A stretch of DNA of 64,000 nt. Origin: Pseudomonas migulae. Lineage in GTDB: Bacteria > Pseudomonadota > Gammaproteobacteria > Pseudomonadales > Pseudomonadaceae. The stretch covers positions 3,522,501-3,586,500 of the forward strand of contig NZ_JALJWR010000001.1 in NCBI RefSeq assembly GCF_024169315.1, in the 5' to 3' direction. This document shows, in pieces, positions 27,990 to 35,900 of this stretch. Position numbers and translations under genes: made by a program. The notes beneath the pieces were generated by a model. It made no database searches. It was not told where the DNA came from and saw only the letters and a list, made by a program, of their open reading frames with translations. The first letter of the stretch is position 1; the number at the start of each line of letters is the position of its first letter.

Positions 27990-29358
27990 TCCGTGGAAAG
28001 CGCCGTTGAAGCTCGCCGTGGTCGGCCACACCAACGTCGGCAAAACCTCACTGCTGCGCACCCTGACCCGTGATGTCGGTTTCGGCGAAGTCTCCCATCG
28101 CCCCAGCACCACGCGACACGTCGAAGGCGCGCGGCTGTCGGTGGATGGCGAACCCTTGCTCGACCTGTTCGACACCCCCGGCCTCGAAGACGCCATTGCC
28201 CTGCTCGACTATCTCGAACGCCTGGAGCGTCCCGGCGAACGCCTCGACGGCCCGGCGCGACTCGCACGTTTTCTTGAAGGTAGCGAAGCACGGCAGCGTT
28301 TCGAGCAAGAAGCCAAAGTGCTGCGGCAACTGCTCACCTGCGACGCCGGCCTCTATGTGATCGACGCCCGCGAACCGGTGTTGGCCAAGTACCGCGACGA
28401 ACTGGAAGTGCTGGCCAGCTGCGGTAAACCGCTGCTGCCGGTACTGAATTTCGTCAGCAGCCCCCACCACCGCGAACCGGATTGGCGCGAAGCGCTGGCA
28501 CGGTTGGGCTTGCACGCCCTGGTGCGGTTCGACAGCGTTGCGCCGCCGGAGGATGGCGAACGTCGACTCTATGAAAGCCTCGCGCTGCTGCTGGAGAATT
28601 CCCGCGAGCAACTGGAGCGTCTGATCGCCGATCAGCAGGCCCAGCGCCTGGCCCGGCAGCAAAGTGCGGCGCGCTTGATTGCCGAATTGCTGATCGATTG
28701 CGCGGCCTGCCGGCGTAGCGTGGTCAGCGATGCTGAACAGGAACAGCAGGCGATCAGCGAGCTGCGCAAAGCCGTTCGCCAACGTGAACAGCGCTGCGTC
28801 GAAGCCCTGCTCAAGCTCTATGCCTTCCGCCCGCAGGACGCGGCGGCCAGTGATCTGCCGCTGCTCGACGGCCGTTGGGGCGATGATCTGTTCAACCCGG
28901 AAACCCTCAAGCAACTGGGCGTAAGGGTCGGCGGCGGAATCGCGGCGGGCGCAGCGGCCGGGGCCGGCGTCGATCTGCTGGTTGGAGGCCTGACCCTTGG
29001 CGCAGCGGCGCTGGCCGGCGCGATTGCCGGCGGCGCGCTGCAAACCGCACGCAGTTATGGCAGCCGGTTGCTGGGCAAGATCAAGGGTCAGCGAGAGTTG
29101 ACGGTCGATGACAGCGTATTGCGGTTGCTGGCGTTGCGTCAGCGGCAGTTGCTGCAGGCGCTGAATGCCCGCGGGCATGCGGCGATGGACAGCATCCAGG
29201 TCGCCACGCCCCAGGACAAGAGCTGGCGCGAAGGCAAACTGCCCGAGGCCCTGTACAAGGCCCGGGCGCATCCGCAGTGGTCATCGCTGAATCCGCATGC
29301 AAAGTTGAGTCAGGCGGAGCGGCAGGAGCAGGTTGAGGTGTTGGCGCAGCAGCTCTGA
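27982..29358 (+). CDS. DUF3482 GTPase
   Basis: A 458-aa TRAFAC-class GTPase of the Era/HflX-like type. GHTNVGKTSLL at about 15-25 is the P-loop, PSTTRHVEG carries the switch I threonine, and DLFDTPGLED is G3 (DTPG). Position G4 (usually NKxD) reads PVLNFVSSP, a variant form. Residues about 315-350 form a glycine-rich hydrophobic hairpin (GGGIAAGAAAGAGVDLLVGG) that could insert into the membrane. It overlaps DUF2868 by 8 bp. The function is not established. Confidence 0.85.
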   Translation: MTNPWKAPLKLAVVGHTNVGKTSLLRTLTRDVGFGEVSHRPSTTRHVEGARLSVDGEPLLDLFDTPGLEDAIALLDYLERLERPGERLDGPARLARFLEGSEARQRFEQEAKVLRQLLTCDAGLYVIDAREPVLAKYRDELEVLASCGKPLLPVLNFVSSPHHREPDWREALARLGLHALVRFDSVAPPEDGERRLYESLALLLENSREQLERLIADQQAQRLARQQSAARLIAELLIDCAACRRSVVSDAEQEQQAISELRKAVRQREQRCVEALLKLYAFRPQDAAASDLPLLDGRWGDDLFNPETLKQLGVRVGGGIAAGAAAGAGVDLLVGGLTLGAAALAGAIAGGALQTARSYGSRLLGKIKGQRELTVDDSVLRLLALRQRQLLQALNARGHAAMDSIQVATPQDKSWREGKLPEALYKARAHPQWSSLNPHAKLSQAERQEQVEVLAQQL

Positions 29359-29381
29359 ATTTGCGGTGTTAGTTCTGGCCC

Positions 29382-29459
29382 CTTCGCGAGCAAGCCCGCT
29401 CCCACATTGGATGCGCGGCAAGCACAGATCCAGTGTGGGAGCGGGCTTGCTCGCGAAGG
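29382..29459. repeat. REP inverted pair (REPIN)
   Basis: CTTCGCGAGCAAGCCCGCTCCCACA (from 29382) and TGTGGGAGCGGGCTTGCTCGCGAAG (to about 29458), with a 27-nt spacer. It lies between the convergent DUF3482 gene and the small D-rich protein gene. Confidence 0.9.
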
Positions 29460-29485
29460 CAGCGCCTCGGTCTCTTAGGTGATTG

Positions 29486-29908
29486 CTACCAACCAACCTT
29501 CAAAAACTGCTTCGCCAATGCCACAACACGACTTCGATCCGTCCGGTTCGCCCGCCCGTCATTGTCCACATCCGTGCTCAAGATCAGCTCGAAAACCCCG
29601 TCGTTATCCAGATCACGGGCGGCGGCTTTATAAGCAATCACCGGCCCTTCATGAAAATGCAGGCGCACCGTTTCCGGCGTTCCGTCAGCCGATGGATTCT
29701 GCGAGAAGATGCGCAAGTGCCGCTCCTCACCGTCACCGCCGTTGAACCAGGCACACTTCAAATAGGTGTTGCCAAAAGCGTTGAGCCGCTGTCGATCCGC
29801 CTCCGTTGCCTTGCGCTGCAACCGGTCATCTTCATAAAACTCAAACTGAAGGGTATCTGCCGCACCCTGCCCACTTCGATCCTGCGCAATCACTTTCAAA
29901 TAACGCAT
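29486..29908 (-). CDS. Small protein with two DxDxDG calcium-loop-like motifs
   Basis: A 140-aa protein I do not recognise. It begins MRYLKVIAQDRSG and appears all-beta at first. Residues 99-104 (DLDNDG) and 113-118 (DVDNDG) are spaced 14 apart and followed by RANRTD, like dockerin, EF-hand or FG-GAP calcium loops. No signal peptide is seen. The ATG at 29908 has AAGGAG 8 nt upstream, which beats an earlier in-frame start at 29953. It is the last gene before the phosphonate-type cluster on the same strand, 86 bp after the HD gene. A link to that cluster is uncertain. Confidence 0.75.
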   Translation of the reverse strand: MRYLKVIAQDRSGQGAADTLQFEFYEDDRLQRKATEADRQRLNAFGNTYLKCAWFNGGDGEERHLRIFSQNPSADGTPETVRLHFHEGPVIAYKAAARDLDNDGVFELILSTDVDNDGRANRTDRSRVVALAKQFLKVGW

Positions 29909-29993
29909 CCGTGCGTCTCCTTGGGAAACGTCCAGACTGGCCCGTCGCTGCACGGCAAACCATCCTCCGTTTCACCATTGCCTGTGAGACAAC

Positions 29994-30563
29994 TCAGCGC
30001 GCCTCGCCGGACAAGACGTTCGCAGCCTTGCGCTTCAACACGTCGAGATCAATCACCGGCACCCACATCTCCTTGGCCAGCTCATCCCACTGCCGCATGC
30101 GCAGACTGACGGCGCACAACGGATCCTGCTCGAAGGCCTCGGCCTCTTCAGCGGTCATGACGCCGCCCTGATATTCCAGGGTGCGGCGACTGGCTTCGCT
30201 CAACCGCTCGTAGTACCCGGGCTCCTTGAGTGTCAGATAACGCTTGGCTTGCACGTGGTATTCCACCAGCCGCGCCACGCGTTCGCTGAAACCTGCGCGG
30301 CGCAGATAATCAGCACCCAGCCGCTCGTGGCTGACCACGCCGAAACCGCCCATGTTCTCAGCGCTCTCGGCGCAGATGTGTCCGATGTCGTGGAAGAATG
30401 CGGCGAGCACCACTTCGTCATCGAAGCCTTCCGCCATGGCCAGTTGCGCGGCCTGGGACATGTGCTCGATCTGCGACACCGGTTCACCGATGTAATCACT
30501 GTCGCCAAAACGCTCGTACAGTGCGAATACCTCGTCGATCACTTGCGCAGTGCGGTCCATCAA
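29994..30563 (-). CDS. PhnZ-like HD-domain mixed-valent di-iron oxygenase
   Basis: A 189-aa HD-domain protein of the phosphonate-operon HDIG type. PhnZ cleaves the C-P bond of 2-amino-1-hydroxyethylphosphonate to glycine and phosphate with O2 and a di-iron centre. Metal-ligand candidates are H34, H58, D59, H79, H103 and D160, with H62 near. Y24 and E27 match the Tyr/Glu pair that I recall from PhnZ, which gates substrate entry. K107, S125 and R157 match its phosphonate-binding residues. Its ATG overlaps the FAD oxidoreductase stop by 4 bp. TmpB-like use of trimethylated substrates is an alternative. Confidence 0.85.
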   Translation of the reverse strand: MMDRTAQVIDEVFALYERFGDSDYIGEPVSQIEHMSQAAQLAMAEGFDDEVVLAAFFHDIGHICAESAENMGGFGVVSHERLGADYLRRAGFSERVARLVEYHVQAKRYLTLKEPGYYERLSEASRRTLEYQGGVMTAEEAEAFEQDPLCAVSLRMRQWDELAKEMWVPVIDLDVLKRKAANVLSGEAR

Positions 30564-31693
30564 AGCTCTCCCAATACCGTTGCGACATTGCGTTCGGCCA
30601 TCGCCGGCCCGACGCTCATGCCGACGCCGGTGTGCATCAGTGCCACGCTCACGCCCGGCATCGGCCGCAGGAATGAAAACGGTCCTGGCCCACGGGAACC
30701 ATAGACACCCTGCCAGCGCTCGACCACTTGCACCTTGCAGCCCAACGTCTGCTCGGCCAGTTCGATCATCCAGTCATCCACTTGCTCGGCGTTGAATGGC
30801 GAGGGGTCGCGGCCATAGTGATGGGAGTCGCCGATGATCAGTTCGCCGTAAGGCGTCGGGCTGATCAGCAAGTGAATGCCGTTTTCGTGCAGGTGCGGTT
30901 CATCACGCAGTATTTGCGCCTGCACCCCCGCCGCTTCCGGCAGATCGGCAAAGGCGCCGTAATGCACGCAACTCAAACCGGTGAGCAACGCGTGTTGCAG
31001 GTTGAGGTTGATCCGCGGTCGGGCGCGAAGCATTTGCAGCCGACAGATTTGCGGGCCAAGCGCGGCGATCGGCTCGGCCAGCAAAGTCTGATAATCGTGG
31101 CCGGAGCAGACGATGATCTGCTCCGCGCTGAAGGTGCCGGCGGTGCTGTGCAAGCGGCCCGGTTCGATGTCGCGCACGAGGGTGGAGAAGTGGAACTCGA
31201 CGTTCATTTCACGGCGCAGGTAGTCGATCAACGCCGGGATCGCTTCGCGGGAATACAGTTGTTGATCGTCCATGCCGTGCAACGCGGCGCGGTGATGGCG
31301 GAACTGGCCGCCGTACAGATCGCGCAAGGCAGCACCGCGCAGCAGGTCGACGCGGTAACCGTGCTCCACGGCTCGTCCGGCGCAAAACGCTTCCAGCAGG
31401 TGTTCTTCGGCTTCGGTGCGGGCGAACAGGTATGAGCCGTTGCGTTTAAGCTGCAGGCCGGCCAGTTGCGCCCATTGGCCCCAGATCTCGCGGCTGGCCT
31501 TGGCCAGTTCGAGCATCGGGCCGGGTGGCTGGCCGGTGACGAGGGCCTGGCCGAAATTACGCACCGAGGCGCCGAGCGGGATTTCGCTGCGTTCGAAAAC
31601 CGTGACCTTGAGGCCGCGCCTGGCGGCAGCGTAGGCGTGGGACAGGCCGAGGATGCCGGCGCCTACGATCAGCATGTCGTTGTGTTGTGTCAT
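30560..31693 (-). CDS. FAD-dependent amine oxidoreductase of phosphonate clusters (TIGR03364 type)
   Basis: A 377-aa DAO-family flavoprotein. MLIVGAGILGLSHAYAAARRG at the N-terminus is the FAD Rossmann motif. GASVRNFGQALVTGQ and a C-terminal HTGVGMSVGP complete the glycine/sarcosine-oxidase-like fold. Members of this subfamily sit beside phosphonate genes and are thought to oxidise an aminophosphonate. The start at 31693 (MTQHNDM) is chosen over an upstream frame that runs through a REP element; its ribosome site is poor. It is coupled to the HD oxygenase by ATGA. The substrate here is unknown; N-methylated or plain 2-aminoethylphosphonate is possible. Confidence 0.82.
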   Translation of the reverse strand: MTQHNDMLIVGAGILGLSHAYAAARRGLKVTVFERSEIPLGASVRNFGQALVTGQPPGPMLELAKASREIWGQWAQLAGLQLKRNGSYLFARTEAEEHLLEAFCAGRAVEHGYRVDLLRGAALRDLYGGQFRHHRAALHGMDDQQLYSREAIPALIDYLRREMNVEFHFSTLVRDIEPGRLHSTAGTFSAEQIIVCSGHDYQTLLAEPIAALGPQICRLQMLRARPRINLNLQHALLTGLSCVHYGAFADLPEAAGVQAQILRDEPHLHENGIHLLISPTPYGELIIGDSHHYGRDPSPFNAEQVDDWMIELAEQTLGCKVQVVERWQGVYGSRGPGPFSFLRPMPGVSVALMHTGVGMSVGPAMAERNVATVLGEL

Positions 31694-31720
31694 GGAGTTT
31701 TGTCCAAAGTTCGAAGCCGC

Positions 31721-31790
31721 CTTCGCGGGCAAGCCCGCTCCCACAAGGGAACGCATTCCAAATGTGGGAGCGGGCTTGCTCGCGAAGAGG
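31721..31790. repeat. REP inverted pair (REPIN) inside the phosphonate cluster
   Basis: CTTCGCGGGCAAGCCCGCTCCCACA (31721-31745) and TGTGGGAGCGGGCTTGCTCGCGAAG (to 31787) lie between the binding-protein gene and the FAD oxidoreductase gene, both on the minus strand. Such hairpins can stabilise upstream mRNA, which would favour the abundant binding protein over the enzymes. Confidence 0.9.
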
Positions 31791-31811
31791 CCCTGTCAGC
31801 CAATGAAGATC

Positions 31812-32837
31812 TTACTTGGCAGCCACTTTCTCGGACTTGCCGTCATAACGCTTGCGCCACTCGGTCAGGATCTCGTCGCGATTCTTCGACGCCCAGGCAA
31901 AGTCGTTCTTGATCAGACGCTGCTCGTAATCCGCTGGCAATTCAGTCTGCGGCTTGGCAATCCCCGGCTGTGCAAGCACCGCGAAGTTCTCTTTATAAAG
32001 CTCCATCGCCGCCGGACTGGCCGAGAAGTCAGCCAGTTTCTTCGCCGCGTCTTCATGCGGCGTGCCCTTGATCACAGCCGTCGCTTCGATCTCCCAGCCC
32101 AGGCCTTCTTTCGGCAGGATGATGTCCAGCGGCGCGCCCTGGCGCTTCAACTGAACGGCCGGGTATTCAAAGGAAATACCAATCGGAAATTCACCCGCGG
32201 CCGCCAGTTTGCAAGGCTTGGAACCGGAGTGAACGTACTGGCCGATGTTCTGGTGCAGGTCGTCCATGTACTGCCAGCCCTGCTTCTCGCCGAAGGTTTG
32301 CAGCCAGGCGCTGACGTCGAGGAAACCGGTGCCGGACGACGCCGGGTTAGGCATGACGATCTTGCCTTTGTACTCAGGCTTGGTCAGGTCCTGCCAGCTC
32401 ACGGGCTTGGTCAAACCCTGCTTCTCGGCTTCGACGGTGTTGAAGCAAATGGTCGCGGCCCAGACGTCCATGCCGACCCAGGCTGGCGGGTTGGCGGCGT
32501 CGCGGTAGTTGCCGCCGATCTTGCCCAGGTCTTTCGGCGCATAGCTTTGCAGCATGCCTTGCTGATCGAGAATCGCCAGGCTCGAAGCGGCCAGGCCCCA
32601 GACCGCGTCAGCCTGTGGGCGGGCTTTTTCGGCCAGCAGTTTGGCGGTGATGATGCCGGTGGAGTCGCGTACCCATTTGATCTCGACGTCCGGGTTGGCT
32701 TTTTCGAAGGCTTCTTTGTAGGTCTTCAGTTGTTCGGCTTCGAGGGCGGTGTACACCGTCAACTCGGTTTTCGCCGCGAAGGCGTTCAGGCTGAAAGCGG
32801 TGAGGACAGCAGCGGCCAGGGCCAGGGGCTTGAACAT
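31812..32837 (-). CDS. 2-Aminoethylphosphonate-type ABC transporter substrate-binding protein
   Basis: A 341-aa periplasmic binding protein with a signal peptide ending AFA (about residue 21). The mature start, KTELTVYTALEAEQLKTYKEAF, is the iron/phosphonate family 1 type. YTALE and GTGFLDVSAWLQ are consistent with the AepX/PhnS2 group, which binds 2-aminoethylphosphonate. It lies downstream of the permease gene, 31 bp away. The ligand is inferred from family and neighbours. Confidence 0.85.
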   Translation of the reverse strand: MFKPLALAAAVLTAFSLNAFAAKTELTVYTALEAEQLKTYKEAFEKANPDVEIKWVRDSTGIITAKLLAEKARPQADAVWGLAASSLAILDQQGMLQSYAPKDLGKIGGNYRDAANPPAWVGMDVWAATICFNTVEAEKQGLTKPVSWQDLTKPEYKGKIVMPNPASSGTGFLDVSAWLQTFGEKQGWQYMDDLHQNIGQYVHSGSKPCKLAAAGEFPIGISFEYPAVQLKRQGAPLDIILPKEGLGWEIEATAVIKGTPHEDAAKKLADFSASPAAMELYKENFAVLAQPGIAKPQTELPADYEQRLIKNDFAWASKNRDEILTEWRKRYDGKSEKVAAK

Positions 32838-32868
32838 GATCTTTTCCTGTTTGAGTTGAGGGTGTGAA

Positions 32869-34593
32869 TCAGTTGCCAGGCGCGGTCTGCCGCCAGGCTT
32901 GTGAGCGACGCAGCAAACCGCGCGAAGCCCAGGCCAGCAGCAGGGACACGCCCGCCGAAGTGAACAGAATCAGGGTCGACATCGCCGCCGCGCCGCCGAC
33001 GTTGCCGGCGTCGTCCATGTTCAGCACCGCCACCGCAGCGAGGATGGTGTCGGGGCTGTAGAGGAAGATCGCTGCCGAGACGGTGGTCATCGCCGAGACG
33101 AACAGGTAGCGCACGATGTCCAGCAGCGCCGGCAGGCAGATCGGCACGGTGACCCGCAGGTAATGCCGATACAGCGGCGCCTTGAGCGACAGCGCGGCGG
33201 CTTCGAACTCGGCGTCGAGTTGACGCAACGCAGTGGTCGCGGTCATTTGCGCGGTGGTCAAATAGTGAGCAATGGTGCAGACCACAAGCAGGGTCATGGT
33301 CCCGTAGAGCACGTGCAACGGGTTGTCGGTGAGGTTGAAGAAGAAAACATAACCCAGGCCGAGCACCAGACCCGGCACCGCCATCGGTACGAAACTGAGC
33401 ATGCGCAATGTCAGATTCAGTCCGCGCTGGCCCTTGGTTTTTTCCATCAGGTAGGCGCCGGTGAAGATCAACACGCTACCGATCAACGCCGTGCACAACG
33501 CCATCTTCACGCTGTTGCCGTAGGCCAGCCAGCCGCCGCCCGCCGTGTCATTGAACTGGTAATGGTTGAGCGACAGCGACAGGTTGTACGGCCAGAACTT
33601 CACCAGCGACGAGAACACCGCCATGCCGAACACCAGCAACAACACCGCGCAGATCAGCAGCACGATCGCGAGGTAACAGCCGTCGCGCAGCTTCGACGGC
33701 GCCGGTTGAAACACTTGCGCCCGCCCGCTCATGGAATCGCCGTGACGCCGACGCAACCAGGCATCGACCGCGAAACTGAACAGCGCCGGCAGCAACAGAA
33801 CCATGCCGATCAACGCACCGCGACCGAACTGTTGCTGGCCGACCACGGCTTTGTAGGCTTCCAGCGCCAGCACCTGATAATCGCCGCCAACCACCACGGG
33901 CACACCGAAGTCGGTGATGGTCAGGGTGAAGACGAGGCAGAATGCTGCGAACACCGCCTGACACGTCGCCGGCCAGGTGATGCTGCGGAAGGCTTTGGCC
34001 GGACTGGCGCCCATGCTGGAAGCGGCGTCGAACAGTCGCGCATCCGCCAGGGACAGGGCTGACAGCAGAATCATCAAGGCGTGTGGGAAGGTGTAGATGA
34101 CCTCACCCAGAACGATGCCCCAGAACCCGTAGATATTGTCCGAGAGCAAACCACGCAACATGCCTTGGTTGCCGAACAGGTAAACCAGTGCAATCCCCGG
34201 CAACATCGAAGGCGCCATCAATGGCAACAGCGACAGGCCACGCCAGAGGCCTTTGCCCGGTATCAACGTGCGTTGCAACGCGTAGGCGAACAGGTAGGCC
34301 AGCGGCACGACGATCGCCGCCACGCTGAGAGAAACTTTCAGGCTGTTGCCGAGCAACCAGTGGAAATTCGCACTGGTGACCAATTCCCGCGCAGCCACCA
34401 AACCACCGCCCTGCCCGGCCTCCGAACTGAAGCCACGCCAGAAGATCGCCAGCAACGGCATCAACACTGCGATGCCAAGCAACACCAGCAAAAGGACTTT
34501 GCCGCCGACCACGAACACCCGGTCGCCGATCTCGGCGCGGGAGGCCTGCCGAACCTGCTTGTGCGGTATCGGCAGCGCGATGTTCGCGCTCAT
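32869..34593 (-). CDS. ABC transporter permease, two permease domains in one chain
   Basis: A 574-aa inner-membrane permease with two six-helix halves. Two EAA loops are visible: DAASSMGASPAKAFRSITWP in the first half and EAAALSLKAPLYRHYLRVTVP in the second. This fused form is like FbpB and the 2-aminoethylphosphonate PhnU-type permeases. The longer open frame upstream is the shadow of the ATPase gene. The ATG at 34593 overlaps the ATPase stop by one base (TGATG), so translation is coupled. Confidence 0.88.
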   Translation of the reverse strand: MSANIALPIPHKQVRQASRAEIGDRVFVVGGKVLLLVLLGIAVLMPLLAIFWRGFSSEAGQGGGLVAARELVTSANFHWLLGNSLKVSLSVAAIVVPLAYLFAYALQRTLIPGKGLWRGLSLLPLMAPSMLPGIALVYLFGNQGMLRGLLSDNIYGFWGIVLGEVIYTFPHALMILLSALSLADARLFDAASSMGASPAKAFRSITWPATCQAVFAAFCLVFTLTITDFGVPVVVGGDYQVLALEAYKAVVGQQQFGRGALIGMVLLLPALFSFAVDAWLRRRHGDSMSGRAQVFQPAPSKLRDGCYLAIVLLICAVLLLVFGMAVFSSLVKFWPYNLSLSLNHYQFNDTAGGGWLAYGNSVKMALCTALIGSVLIFTGAYLMEKTKGQRGLNLTLRMLSFVPMAVPGLVLGLGYVFFFNLTDNPLHVLYGTMTLLVVCTIAHYLTTAQMTATTALRQLDAEFEAAALSLKAPLYRHYLRVTVPICLPALLDIVRYLFVSAMTTVSAAIFLYSPDTILAAVAVLNMDDAGNVGGAAAMSTLILFTSAGVSLLLAWASRGLLRRSQAWRQTAPGN

Positions 34594-35669
34594 CAGGCAA
34601 ACACCTGCAGGCTGCGCGGCGGCAAGGCGACCATGATTTGCTGGGCGCCAAGACGCGGCATGGCTTCCGGGGCCAGTTCCGCCAGCAGCGCGTGACCCGG
34701 CAGTTGATCGAGTTCGAAGCTCATGCGGCAACGGTTGCCGAGGAAGGTGATTTCGCGGACCTTGGCCGGGAACAGGTTTTCTTCGTGCACCAGCGGGTTG
34801 ACGTTGATCGCCTCGGGGCGACAGAACAACCGGCCCGACGCGGTTTTTGCGCTGCCGTCCGCCAGGCGCAGGCTCATCCCGCCGACCTGGGCGTGGCTGT
34901 CGCTGCTGCGGTGGAACGGCAACCAGTTGCCTTGCCCGACAAACTCCGCCACGAACGGCGTGGCCGGACGATCGTAGATTTCCTGCGGCGTGGCGTACTG
35001 CTCGACCTTGCCGTTGTTCATCACGGCGATGCGGTCGGCCATCAGCATGGCTTCGTCCTGATTGTGCGTGACCATCAGGGTGGTGATGCCGAGGCTGCGT
35101 TGAAGTTGGCGCAGTTCGGTGCACAAGTGCTCGCGGACCCTGGCGTCGAGGGCCGACATCGGTTCGTCCAGCAACAACAAGGACGGCGCCGGCGCCAGGG
35201 CGCGGGCCAGTGCGACACGTTGCTGCTGACCGCCGGACAATTGGCCGGGGTACTTTTTCTCACTGCCGATCAGGCCGACCAGCTCCAGCATCTGACCGAC
35301 GCGCTTGCGCACTTCATCGCGACCGCTGCCGCCGAGGCCGTAGGCAATGTTCGCTTCGACGGTGAGATTGGGGAACAGCGCGTAGGACTGAAACAGAATG
35401 CCGTAGTCCCGAGCCTGCGGTGCCAGGTGGGAAACGTCGCGATCACCGAGGTACAACTCGCCGCTGTCCTGTTTCTCCAAACCGGCGATGCAACGCAGCA
35501 AGGTGGTTTTGCCACACCCCGACGGGCCCAGCAGACACACCAGTTCACCGGCCGCGACGTCGAGGGAAACGTTATCCAGTGCGGTGAAGGCGCCGAAGCG
35601 CTTCTGCACGCCGCGCACCCTCATCGGGGCGCCGGGGTTGGTCAGGGCAGTTGCGATCGAGTGGTTCAT
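34593..35669 (-). CDS. 2-Aminoethylphosphonate-type ABC transporter ATP-binding protein
   Basis: A 358-aa ABC ATPase. GPSGCGKTTLL is Walker A, QLSGGQQQRVALARAL is the signature, and LLLLDEPMSALDARVR is Walker B with the D-loop. HNQDEA supplies the switch histidine. A C-terminal TOBE-like domain of about 110 residues follows. First gene of the importer operon. GAGG of its ribosome site lies within a short hairpin (35677-35695). Assignment to phosphonates comes from the neighbouring FAD and HD genes. Confidence 0.88.
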   Translation of the reverse strand: MNHSIATALTNPGAPMRVRGVQKRFGAFTALDNVSLDVAAGELVCLLGPSGCGKTTLLRCIAGLEKQDSGELYLGDRDVSHLAPQARDYGILFQSYALFPNLTVEANIAYGLGGSGRDEVRKRVGQMLELVGLIGSEKKYPGQLSGGQQQRVALARALAPAPSLLLLDEPMSALDARVREHLCTELRQLQRSLGITTLMVTHNQDEAMLMADRIAVMNNGKVEQYATPQEIYDRPATPFVAEFVGQGNWLPFHRSSDSHAQVGGMSLRLADGSAKTASGRLFCRPEAINVNPLVHEENLFPAKVREITFLGNRCRMSFELDQLPGHALLAELAPEAMPRLGAQQIMVALPPRSLQVFA

Positions 35670-35676
35670 GGACAGG

Positions 35677-35695
35677 CCTCATCAAGCAGATGAGG
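35677..35695 (-). promoter_or_regulatory. Hairpin covering the ribosome site of the importer ATPase gene
   Basis: CCTCATC (35677-35683) and GATGAGG (35689-35695) are perfect complements around AAGCA. On the minus-strand mRNA the 3' arm contains the GAGG that should act as Shine-Dalgarno, 8 nt before the ATG at 35669. The structure could limit translation initiation. Regulation is an inference. Confidence 0.45.
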
Positions 35696-35807
35696 GCCAT
35701 CCTAGGGATGCAATGCGTCCGTCATGTGGCAATGAGGCAAAAACGGCTGATAGTGGTATTCGGGGATTTGGGTTGAGCCTTCAGGCAGGTCGTGTCTGGA
35801 CTGACGC

Positions 35808-35877
35808 CTTCGCGGGCAAGCCTCGCTCCTACAAGGGAATGCGATCAACTTGTAGGAGCGAGGCTTGCCCGCGAAGA
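35808..35877. repeat. REP inverted pair (REPIN)
   Basis: CTTCGCGGGCAAGCCTCGCTCCTACAAG (from 35808) and CTTGTAGGAGCGAGGCTTGCCCGCGAAG (to 35876) form a near-perfect 28-bp inverted repeat around a 15-nt loop. It lies between the LysR gene and the importer ATPase gene, both on the minus strand. Confidence 0.93.
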
Positions 35878-35900
35878 GGCCAGCACAGGCAATACAAGTC

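Noticed and set aside
26589..28196. 535-aa open frame opposite the DUF2868 gene
   Set aside because: Shadow running across two plus-strand genes that have good family motifs.
34593..35124. N-terminal extension of the phosphonate permease frame to 35124
   Set aside because: It is the alternate frame of the ATPase gene; the permease begins at the ATG at 34593 with a proper membrane start.
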